The notes beneath the pieces are model-generated. The model was not told the origin of the DNA and made no database searches. It was given only the letters and a program-made list of their open reading frames with translations. A stretch of DNA of 7,474 bases from JAICLL01 sp035252155 (GTDB lineage Bacteria > Planctomycetota > Planctomycetia > Pirellulales > JAICIG01). How positions within the stretch are numbered: position 1 is the first letter of the stretch; each line of letters starts with the position of its first letter. Location: contig DATFDL010000670.1 of NCBI GenBank assembly GCA_035252155.1, positions 1-7,474 of the forward strand, in the 5' to 3' direction. The translations under genes and the position numbers were made by a program. This document shows, piece after piece, positions 1 through 5,345 of this stretch.

Positions 1-12
1 GCGGTCAATCAT

Positions 13-48
13 CGCCCCGCCGGGACAAGCCCGGTCGGTGGCGGGGCG
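13..48. other. GC-rich inverted repeat upstream of the first gene
   Basis: Arms CGCCCCGCC (13-21) and GGCGGGGCG (40-48) are perfect 9-bp complements. An alternative inner hairpin pairs CCGGG (20-24) with CCCGG (30-34). The arms could form a strong stem in DNA or RNA. No T-run follows directly (the next run of T is around 75-81), so it is a poor intrinsic terminator for an upstream plus-strand gene. Its role is unknown. Confidence 0.4.
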
Positions 49-121
49 GAACAATTCTCGCGTTATTTTGGCATCTTTTTTAGCGTCGGAACTGAACATT
101 TTGCGCAGCCCAGGCCGGCTC

Positions 122-487
122 ATGAGTACCAACCCCTATCAAGCGCCCCAGGTTGACGCGGCGGGCCCGTTTGCCGATCGGCCGGGCCGCAGCCAAGCGG
201 CGGTGTTTCACTGGCCGTTCGCCGCCGCGTGCGTTATGTGGGCAATCATCGCGATCGGGATTGAGCTGCAAGACAAAAGGTGGGGCGCGCTGGCGATCGC
301 CTACGTTTGCGGGCCGATTGGCAACGGCGCCATTCTCGCGTTGGCTTTCGTCTATGCGGTCGTACGGAAACTGGCCGCCAGACACATGGCTGTCGGTATT
401 CCCATGTTATTCGTGGCCGGCGCCGCGATCGGCTCCAGCGCGGTGATCTTCGGAGCGATCTTTTTGATGGATCTTCACGGCTGCTGA
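122..487 (+). CDS. NPYQAP-type small membrane protein
   Basis: A 121-residue protein of unknown function. It begins MSTNPYQAP, a signature that recurs at the start of many uncharacterised planctomycete membrane proteins. A polar N-terminus (about 1-28) is followed by three likely membrane segments near residues 29-47, 55-80 and 91-115, and the protein ends shortly after the last one. A GTG 84 nt upstream is in frame, but the ATG at 122 is preferred because it places the NPYQAP motif at the N-terminus, as in the family. The ribosome site is weak. The stop lies 3 nt before the ATG of the protease-like gene, so the two are almost certainly co-transcribed and probably translationally coupled. Function may relate to the envelope, by neighbourhood only. 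Confidence 0.75.
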   Translation: MSTNPYQAPQVDAAGPFADRPGRSQAAVFHWPFAAACVMWAIIAIGIELQDKRWGALAIAYVCGPIGNGAILALAFVYAVVRKLAARHMAVGIPMLFVAGAAIGSSAVIFGAIFLMDLHGC

Positions 488-490
488 ATC

Positions 491-1411
491 ATGGCGCACC
501 CGATTTTTGTCATGGCGACGGTGACCACCGTGGCGGCCCTGGCGGTGTGGGGGATGTTGCTGTGGCAGATCACCCCTCATGGAAGACGGCGGGCGATCGC
601 CACGCTGTTGTTGCTCGAACTATTCATGAGCCCGGCGGCGTTTTTCGGCGTTCGACGCCCGCTGTTGATTGCGCCGCTCGAACCGATCCTGACGCAGCCA
701 ACCTGGGATATCGGCAATTGGCCGATCGTCCGAGATGTGTTGCGGCTCTGCTTCGCCCCGCTGACCGAAGAGCCGGCGAAATTGCTGCCGTGGCTGTTGC
801 TGTTGGCCCTCGGCTGGCCGCTGCGGCCCACGAGGCGGATGACGGCGGCCCTGGCCATGGCCGCCGGGCTGGGATTTGCCCTGGGTGAAATCTGGCTCGT
901 CGCGGGGCTGGTCGCACAGGCGAACGATCCCAAGCTGGCAGGAATGCCGTGGTATGCCTTCGGCGGATTTTTGGGCGAACGATTGATGACGTGCGTGACG
1001 CATGCGCTGTTTGCCCTGCCGACCGTGGTGCTTGCGCGCCGCGGCTGGAGCTGGGCAGTCCTAGGTTTGGCGGCGGGAATGGCGCTGCACTTGACGTGCA
1101 ACGCGCCGATCGTGCTCATGCATCGCCGGGCATTCGGCTGGACGACCGAAACCTGGGGCCTGCTGATTCAGGCATCGCTCGTGCTGCTTACCCTTGGTGG
1201 TTTGGTGATGCTGCTCGGCGCGGCCATCGGCCGGCAGGCGCTGCGGCGCGTCTTATCGCGCCGCATGCGATGCCCTGAATGCGGTGCGATCTATCGTCAG
1301 CCGCTCGTCTGGGGAGTCAATTGCGGCCTGAGCCGCTACGAGCGTTGCGGCGTCTGCCGCAAGTGGCACTGGGTGACGCTCGGCAACCTGGCCCCGCTCG
1401 ATAAACGTTGA
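491..1411 (+). CDS. PrsW-family intramembrane protease homologue with C-terminal zinc ribbon
   Basis: A 306-residue polytopic membrane protein with the conserved blocks of the PrsW family (predicted intramembrane proteases; Bacillus PrsW cleaves an anti-sigma factor at site 1). The blocks are TEEPAK at 92-97 (the EExxK motif), GLGFALGE at 126-133 with a glutamate in the membrane, THALFALP at 170-177, and ALHLTCN at 198-204, giving E93/E94, E133, H171 and H200 as likely catalytic or metal-contact residues. Hydrophobic segments lie near 5-27, 36-58, 88-110, 118-142, 165-182, 187-210 and 223-246. After the last one, residues 261-289 carry CPEC and CGVC, a likely cytosolic or peripheral zinc ribbon not found in classical PrsW. 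Possible substrates include membrane-anchored neighbours, but this is inference. The gene starts 3 nt after the NPYQAP gene and ends 15 nt before the next. Confidence 0.78.
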   Translation: MAHPIFVMATVTTVAALAVWGMLLWQITPHGRRRAIATLLLLELFMSPAAFFGVRRPLLIAPLEPILTQPTWDIGNWPIVRDVLRLCFAPLTEEPAKLLPWLLLLALGWPLRPTRRMTAALAMAAGLGFALGEIWLVAGLVAQANDPKLAGMPWYAFGGFLGERLMTCVTHALFALPTVVLARRGWSWAVLGLAAGMALHLTCNAPIVLMHRRAFGWTTETWGLLIQASLVLLTLGGLVMLLGAAIGRQALRRVLSRRMRCPECGAIYRQPLVWGVNCGLSRYERCGVCRKWHWVTLGNLAPLDKR

Positions 1412-1426
1412 AAGGTTGCACACGAG

Positions 1427-2071
1427 ATGCGATTTTCGTTGAGACAACAAGAAGCTTCGACGTTGCGGCGATTTTTGAATACTCGCTGGTTTCAGGTCCC
1501 CCTCGGCGCAGTCATTCTCGCGGTCGGTGTCTATTTGAACGATCTGGCAAATCGTGGCCGCGGTGGCGGAAATCGGCCGCCCACGCCGCCGCGCGCCAAT
1601 ACGTCGTGGACACCATTCATCTGGGACGAGGCGGGCGTCGAGGTCGAAATGCCCGAACGGCCTACGCGGCACAACGTGTCGGAGAACGCGGGCGATCGTC
1701 GGATACCCGCAATCGCATACGCATCGAGCGCGGGCTGCACGACGTTCACGGTCGTGTACGTGGAATATCCTGCGGACATCCCTTTGTCGTCCGATCAAGA
1801 CGAACTACTGGCCAAGAGTATGGAGTGGCTGGCCGCGCGGCGCGGCGAACCGGGCGACACCATCGAAACGATCGAATATCGAGGCCACTCGGGCGTCGAA
1901 GCATTGCGAACCGCGCGCATGGACGATGGCCGACGCGTTCGCGCTCGGGACCGCCTGTTTATGTTCGGCCGGCGGGCGGTCATCGTGGGCGCCGTTGGAG
2001 ATATCAGCGATTACGACGAAGAAGGCGCGCGGCGGTTCTTCGATTCCTTGCGATTCGCGGGCGAGAACTAG
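1427..2071 (+). CDS. single-pass membrane-anchored protein of unknown function
   Basis: A 214-residue protein. A basic N-terminus (1-21) precedes one membrane segment at about 22-38, then a Gly/Pro-rich linker (43-57) and a soluble domain from about 60 to the end, probably outside the cytoplasm. The domain starts with a strand-like WTPFIWDEAGVEVEMPERP and ends in ARRFFDSLRF. That ending is typical of planctomycete proteins with an alpha/beta domain in which a final helix reads xRFFDSxx. It has no catalytic motif that I recognise. The start at 1427 is an ATG after ACGAG, with AAAGG further upstream. It is the third gene of the plus-strand operon and follows the PrsW-like gene by 15 nt, so it is a plausible functional partner or substrate of that protease. 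This link is inferred from position only. Confidence 0.7.
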   Translation: MRFSLRQQEASTLRRFLNTRWFQVPLGAVILAVGVYLNDLANRGRGGGNRPPTPPRANTSWTPFIWDEAGVEVEMPERPTRHNVSENAGDRRIPAIAYASSAGCTTFTVVYVEYPADIPLSSDQDELLAKSMEWLAARRGEPGDTIETIEYRGHSGVEALRTARMDDGRRVRARDRLFMFGRRAVIVGAVGDISDYDEEGARRFFDSLRFAGEN

Positions 2072-2147
2072 CGATCGAACGCACCCGCGGTGGCAGACGG
2101 TAGATCAAGAGCGCGTTGTGAGCGTCGCCGCCCCGCCCGCTTTCTCG

Positions 2148-2162
2148 CGCGCCGCTGGCGCG
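2148..2162. other. short GC hairpin before the 58-residue gene
   Basis: CGCGCC and GGCGCG form a perfect 6-bp stem with loop GCT, lying 13 nt before the ATG at 2176. There is no following T-run, so it is not a convincing terminator for the operon. It could mask the translation start of the small gene. The intergenic stretch 2072-2175 holds nothing else that I can identify. Confidence 0.3.
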
Positions 2163-2175
2163 GTAACATGTCCGC

Positions 2176-2352
2176 ATGGCCCGCCGCTCCCACTTCAGCC
2201 TGCGTCGTGTATTGCTGGTCGTCGCAGTCGTGGTCGTGCTTCTCTGGGTCGGGTGGCTGATCGCACCCCCGCTCCAGCCGTTTGAAGTAGTTATCGTCGC
2301 AGCGGTTGTTCTGCTGTTCTTCGGCGACCGGCTGTTGCCCCGGCGACGCTAA
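2176..2352 (+). CDS. 58-residue two-helix membrane protein with TatA-like segment
   Basis: This short frame encodes 58 residues. The N-terminus MARRSHFSLRRVLLVV matches the basic FSLR-x-LL-VV leader seen on many planctomycete small membrane proteins. A first membrane segment spans about 11-30, and a second spans about 38-50. The second segment, PFEVVIVAAVVLLFFGDRLLP (about 35-55), resembles the N-terminal helix and hinge of TatA/TatE twin-arginine translocase subunits: PxE at the start, FG near the end, then LP. The protein stops three residues later at RRR, so the amphipathic helix needed for classical TatA function is missing. It could be a reduced TatA relative, a degenerate copy or an unrelated small protein. 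The stop is 3 nt from the stop of the convergent XRE gene. No Shine-Dalgarno sequence is visible. Confidence 0.5.
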   Translation: MARRSHFSLRRVLLVVAVVVVLLWVGWLIAPPLQPFEVVIVAAVVLLFFGDRLLPRRR

Positions 2353-2355
2353 ACC

Positions 2356-2877
2356 CTAGGCCTCGGATGTATCGAGATTGCGCCAAAGCTCCTCAGGCGA
2401 GACTTTAAGCGCCTCTGCGAAGCGAATAATTGTTCGGCGCTGCGGCCGGCAGCGACGATTGAGAATGTTCGAAACAGCCGGTTGACCTATACCGATCTCT
2501 TGCGCGAGCTGCTCCTGCGTAACATTTCTTTCCAGCATCAGCTTACGGACCCGATCGGCAAATCCGCGCTCTTCGGCTTTTAGTTCTGCAGCCGCTTGCG
2601 CGGCCTCAGGCGATTTCAGTTCGCGGCGATAAACTTCCAAGATATCTGCACACGTGCCCGGAAAAAGCGCCTCCATCATCGCGTCGAATGCAGCCAGGCG
2701 TTCATCGTCGGTCGAATCGTCGTCCGAGATGATTGCCGCCATTTCGAGGACGATTTCCTGCATTTCGCGGCTACACTCCACGAAGGCGCGCAGAAACCGT
2801 GCTGCTTCAGAGGGGTTGATCTTGCTCTCCGGCACGTTGCCTGCCGGGATTAGATCGGGAGTGGTAGTGTGCGACAT
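2356..2877 (-). CDS. XRE-family helix-turn-helix regulator
   Basis: From the ATG at 2877 the protein is 173 residues; a TTG at 2889 would add four. The C-terminal Cro/CI-type HTH domain runs from about 108 to 164: VTQEQLAQEIGIGQPAVSNI contains the two HTH helices, followed by the usual helix ending in VSPEELW. The N-terminal half is helical and acidic, with a SDDDSTDDER stretch near 52-61, and may serve for oligomerisation or partner binding. The architecture resembles antitoxin-like or phage-type regulators, but no toxin gene lies next to it: the upstream side is non-coding and the downstream neighbour is a convergent membrane protein. The start at 2877 is preferred as the only ATG near the domain start, though no good ribosome site decides it. 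Probably autoregulated through the repeats at 2896-2934. Confidence 0.85.
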   Translation of the reverse strand: MSHTTTPDLIPAGNVPESKINPSEAARFLRAFVECSREMQEIVLEMAAIISDDDSTDDERLAAFDAMMEALFPGTCADILEVYRRELKSPEAAQAAAELKAEERGFADRVRKLMLERNVTQEQLAQEIGIGQPAVSNILNRRCRPQRRTIIRFAEALKVSPEELWRNLDTSEA

Positions 2878-2895
2878 GTCTGCGTGCAACCCACT

Positions 2896-2934
2896 TTATC
2901 ACACTTTGTCCGTCAGACAAGACAATTATCACAC
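2896..2934. promoter_or_regulatory. putative operator: two TTATCACAC repeats 30 bp apart around a dyad
   Basis: TTATCACAC occurs at 2896-2904 and again at 2926-2934, exactly 30 bp apart (about three helical turns, the same DNA face). Between them, TTGTC (2906-2910) and GACAA (2916-2920) form a perfect 5-bp inverted repeat around 5 bp. The cluster lies just upstream of the XRE gene and overlaps its predicted -10 box, which fits a self-repressing operator. The binding protein is inferred. Confidence 0.5.
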
Positions 2935-2953
2935 ATTTTGACGAGCCAAGCAA
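2925..2953 (-). promoter_or_regulatory. putative sigma-70-type promoter of the XRE gene
   Basis: On the minus strand, TTGCTT (2948-2953) is followed after 17 bp by GATAAT (2925-2930), preceded by TG at the extended -10 position (TGTGATAAT against consensus TGnTATAAT). The second repeat gives another TGTGATAAA (2895-2903), closer to the gene and without a good -35 box. The predicted start is near 2918, leaving a leader of about 40 nt before the ATG at 2877. Confidence 0.45.
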
Positions 2954-3060
2954 GCCATTAGACTGACGTTCTAAACGCATCCCATTGCTAGACAGGGGCT
3001 TGTGACGCACGGTATCGGAATCGACTCCCACCGCCGGACGCCGGCACCCCCCTTTATTCG

Positions 3061-3669
3061 CTATCCCGCTGTCCCCCCCGCCGCCCGTCGCATTTCGCGC
3101 TTCACGGCCCAGACGGTCGTGTGGCTGCGATATCCCAGCCGCCGTGAAATCTCGCGCTCCGATAGGCCCTGGGCGAGCAGGTCGCAGATGATCTGCTTGC
3201 GCGTCGACGAGAGGCGGCGGCGCTGGCGATGACGACGACGCACCAGCCAGGCAGTCAACGGCGCTTGACGGTGCCCGAGCGTGGAGAAGCGCGACATGCC
3301 CAGCGACAAACCGACCGACGCCAACGCCGCGCGGGCACGGGCGACCAGCTCGTCGCCGCGGCGGGGATCGAGCAGCTTCAATCGCTCGGGCGTCCAGGAC
3401 GCCAACTCTCCGGCGTAAACAATGCCGAAGCGCTCCAGCCGCCGGCAAAAGCGCAGCGGCAGGTCGAGATCGACCAGGCTTCGCGCCAGCGGCGAACAAT
3501 CGACCACCGGCGGCCAACGCCCGGTGCGGTCGAGCCGTCGCAAGCGGCGCGACAGTTCGCGCACCACGTTCGGTTCGCGGTAGTAACGGTGCAGCTCGAT
3601 GCGGCGCAGCAGAATGTCGCGGGGGCTCGGGATTTTGGCGATGGGGCTCGATGGTTCGAAGCTGGCCAT
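3061..3669 (-). CDS. alpha-CTD-like domain fused to a helix-turn-helix
   Basis: A 202-residue basic protein. Residues about 66-125 resemble the C-terminal domain of the RNA polymerase alpha subunit: LPLRFCRRLERFGIVYAGEL, then WTPERLKLLDPRRGDELV, then RAALASVGLSLGM. This matches the alpha-CTD order of N-cap helix, VGEL-like helix, a helix-hairpin-helix-like turn, and the final xLxxxGLSLGM. After a very basic linker (144-158), residues 155-195 form a helix-turn-helix of the resolvase/HTH_38 type, with LLAQGLSEREISRRLGYRS as its core. A phage or mobile-element DNA-binding regulator is likely. Whether it touches promoter UP elements or sigma factors as alpha-CTD does is unproven. It starts 12 bp from a repeat element and has no Shine-Dalgarno sequence. 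No downstream gene is close. Confidence 0.65.
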   Translation of the reverse strand: MASFEPSSPIAKIPSPRDILLRRIELHRYYREPNVVRELSRRLRRLDRTGRWPPVVDCSPLARSLVDLDLPLRFCRRLERFGIVYAGELASWTPERLKLLDPRRGDELVARARAALASVGLSLGMSRFSTLGHRQAPLTAWLVRRRHRQRRRLSSTRKQIICDLLAQGLSEREISRRLGYRSHTTVWAVKREMRRAAGGTAG

Positions 3670-3681
3670 AGGGTTGCGCTT

Positions 3682-3858
3682 AGGGTTCAGGGATCAGGGT
3701 TCAGCATTTTGGTGCAGGTTTGCTCGTTGGCGCGGCTCGTTGGAGGCTCCGAAGGTTCTTGATTCATTCACGGCCTAGTGGCTCGGCGCAAGCGATTCGG
3801 CAGTCGCAAAAATGCTGAACCCTGAACCCTGAACCCTGAACCCTGAACCCTGAACCCT
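3682..3858. repeat. composite inverted-heptad element, copy A
   Basis: The left arm is three heptads, AGGGTTC-AGGGATC-AGGGTTC (3682-3702). The core (3703-3816, 114 bp) begins AGCATTTT and ends AAAATGCT. The right arm is six perfect GAACCCT units (3817-3858). Arms and core ends are inverted complements and can form a stem of roughly 30 bp closing the core. Residues 3780-3816 form the 37-nt block shared by all three copies. The element fills the gap between the methyltransferase stop and the alpha-CTD/HTH gene start. Confidence 0.9.
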
Positions 3859-3886
3859 CGTGAACACCATACGGTGGTCAAGTGTC

Positions 3887-4621
3887 CTACGCGTTCACGA
3901 CGTTCTGCCGGGCCGAAGCAAAAAACTCTGCGGAGCGATCGCAGCCGATGAACCGGCGGCCCAGCTCAAGGCACGCCAGCGCCGTCGTGCCGCGGCCCAT
4001 GAAGGGATCGAGCACCACGCCCTCCGGCGGGCAACTGGCCGCGATGAGGCGCCGAGGAATCTCGATCGGAAACGGACAGGGATGCTCCAGGCAGCCGCGC
4101 TCAGGCGCGAGTTGCCAGACCGAAAGCAACGTGTTATACGCGTCGTCCCACCAGTGCGGGCGACCAAAGCCGATTAGGTATTCATGACTGGGCGCGAACT
4201 TGGCGCAGTTCATCGCCAGGCTGCCGCGGCGGTCCCAAATCACTTCACTCCACACCGGCCCGCGCAAATACCGCAATGGATGCAAGCCTTCCCCATCGCG
4301 AAACCGCAGCTTGTGATTCACCCACGCCAAGCCCTTGCTCACGCGGCAGAGCTCGGCCACGACCCTCGCCAGCCAATGTTGATAGAGCGATTCGGGCAAG
4401 TGATCTTCGTAGCCGTCGCCGGCGACCTTCGCGAGCCAGCGATCGCCGCCCGACCGCCGGCGAAAACCATACGCCCGAGTGTCGGCCGGCAGCGTGTTGT
4501 ACGGCGGGCTGGTGACGACAATGTCGACGGCTTTGTCGTCGAGCGACGCCAGCAGTTCGTCTGCATCGCAGCAGTGCAGTTGGATGCGGCCGTCGGAGGT
4601 TTGGAAATCGGGAAGACGCAT
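3887..4621 (-). CDS. orphan beta-class DNA methyltransferase (N6-adenine or N4-cytosine)
   Basis: A 244-residue S-adenosylmethionine-dependent amino-methyltransferase. The catalytic motif IV, TSPPY, is at 37-41. The HPCPFPIEIPRRLI block (180-193) is motif X-like. The cofactor-binding motif I, DPFMGRGTT (205-213), follows, then ELGRRFIGCDRS (219-230). The order IV, target region, X, I defines the beta class. SPPY is found in both N4-cytosine and N6-adenine enzymes, so the modified base cannot be told. Its length is short but complete for the family. No restriction endonuclease is encoded next to it, so it is probably a solitary phage- or element-type methylase for protection or regulation. The start codon lies 4 bp from the AGGGTTC arm of repeat copy B, so the leader is repeat sequence without a Shine-Dalgarno site. 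Confidence 0.88.
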   Translation of the reverse strand: MRLPDFQTSDGRIQLHCCDADELLASLDDKAVDIVVTSPPYNTLPADTRAYGFRRRSGGDRWLAKVAGDGYEDHLPESLYQHWLARVVAELCRVSKGLAWVNHKLRFRDGEGLHPLRYLRGPVWSEVIWDRRGSLAMNCAKFAPSHEYLIGFGRPHWWDDAYNTLLSVWQLAPERGCLEHPCPFPIEIPRRLIAASCPPEGVVLDPFMGRGTTALACLELGRRFIGCDRSAEFFASARQNVVNA

Positions 4622-4625
4622 ACAA

Positions 4626-4817
4626 GGGGTTCAGGGTTCAGGGTTCGACAGAGGGTTCAGGGTTCAGGGTTCAGGGTTCAGCATTTTCGTTTGGGGTCTC
4701 TTAGTTCGTGCGTTCGTTTTTAGGTCGTGCGGGTCTGGAATCTCCGGTGGCAGGCTCTTGGCTCAGCGCAAGCGATTCTGCGTGCACAAAAGTGCTGAAC
4801 CCTGAACCCTGAACCCT
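4626..4817. repeat. composite inverted-heptad element, copy B
   Basis: The left arm has three heptads (4626-4646, the first GGGGTTC), a 5-nt break GACAG (4647-4651), then four perfect AGGGTTC units (4652-4679). The core (4680-4796, 117 bp) begins AGCATTTTCG and ends AAAAGTGCT. The right arm is three GAACCCT units (4797-4817). The conserved 37-nt block is 4760-4796, 31/37 identical to copy C by eye. It fills the gap between the CxxC protein stop (13 bp away) and the methyltransferase start (4 bp away). Confidence 0.9.
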
Positions 4818-4830
4818 TTGTGGGTGCCCC

Positions 4831-5070
4831 TCAAACATCGCTTCGGGCCAAATCGCCGTGATACTGCTTCACGTGAATGCGGCTGCGGAGGACGCCTTTG
4901 TTTTCGGTGCGGGCCAGCCCGAGCGGGTCCGAGGGGCGCACGTCACAAGGTCCGCACAGCCCGATCGGATCGCCCAACACCGACCAGAGCACGCGCCCGC
5001 AACAACGGCAGTGGTGTCGGACCCAAGTGACGCCTTCGTGGTCGGTGAGTGTGATGTCGTGCGGGTTCAT
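4831..5070 (-). CDS. small CxxC/CxxC putative zinc-binding protein
   Basis: A 79-residue soluble protein of unknown function. Residues 21-24 (CRCC) and 39-42 (CGPC) give two CxxC knuckles 14 residues apart, a likely single zinc ribbon, preceded by the short strand-like segment VTWVRHH. The C-terminus (50-79) is polar and basic without a motif that I recognise. Proteins of this size and pattern are common in phage and integrative-element cargo. A GAAGG lies about 9 nt before the ATG and could serve as a weak ribosome site. The leader ends CCAACCACC before the ATG, similar to the rimI leader. It sits between repeat copies B and C. Confidence 0.6.
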   Translation of the reverse strand: MNPHDITLTDHEGVTWVRHHCRCCGRVLWSVLGDPIGLCGPCDVRPSDPLGLARTENKGVLRSRIHVKQYHGDLARSDV

Positions 5071-5116
5071 GGTGGTTGGCCTTCGTTGCTGGATGCGGAA
5101 CGTTTGGGCTATTCAA

Positions 5117-5307
5117 AGGGTTCAGGGTTCAGGGTTCAGGGTTCAGCACTTTCGTTCGGGGTTGGTTGGTACGCGCTGACGATTAGCGGTGTGTGAGTCC
5201 AAGATTTCGGGTTGCACCCACTTGGCTCAGCGCAAGCGATTCGGCGGTCGCAAAAACGCTGAACCCTGAACCCTGAACCCTGAACCCTCTCGCGAACCCT
5301 GAACCCT
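5117..5307. repeat. composite inverted-heptad element, copy C
   Basis: The left arm is four perfect AGGGTTC units (5117-5144). The core (5145-5260, 116 bp) begins AGCACTTTCG and ends AAAAACGCT. The right arm is four GAACCCT units (5261-5288), a 5-nt break CTCGC, two more units (5294-5307), another 5-nt break CTGGC and a truncated GAACC. The conserved block 5224-5260 is 34/37 identical to copy A by eye. It lies between the rimI stop and the CxxC protein start. Confidence 0.9.
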
Positions 5308-5345
5308 CTGGCGAACCATGAATGGTCGCGCCGCCCAATCAGTCT

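Noticed and set aside
1408..2285. Long overlapping plus-strand frames in this interval
   Set aside because: They are Arg/Ala-rich out-of-frame products of GC-rich DNA. The 1427-2071 frame has the membrane segment, sensible composition and operon spacing.
2356..2877. Toxin-antitoxin pair with the XRE protein as antitoxin
   Set aside because: No RelE/HigB-, HipA- or other toxin-like frame lies next to it. The downstream neighbour is a convergent membrane protein and the upstream 180 bp are non-coding.
3033..3045. Terminator hairpin GCCGG-ACG-CCGGC downstream of the alpha-CTD/HTH gene
   Set aside because: The stem is short (5 bp) and no T-run follows on the minus strand. The rest of 2954-3060 shows nothing I can support.
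3817..3858. CRISPR array
   Set aside because: Units are 7 bp in direct tandem without spacers, and no cas genes are seen.
293..3942. Cyanobacterial HIP1 octamers GCGATCGC at 293-300, 593-600 and 3935-3942
   Set aside because: Three copies are more than base composition predicts, but all are in coding DNA, the number is small, and the protein signatures are planctomycete. Not enough for a cyanobacterial origin.
3887..4621. Restriction-modification system
   Set aside because: Only the methyltransferase is recognisable. The neighbours show no endonuclease motif.
3682..5312. Integron attC sites, suggested by the gene-element-gene layout
   Set aside because: The arms do not carry the GTTRRRY/RYYYAAC core sites (GTTCAGG has C where a purine is needed), and no integrase is present. 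The layout is similar but the signals are not.
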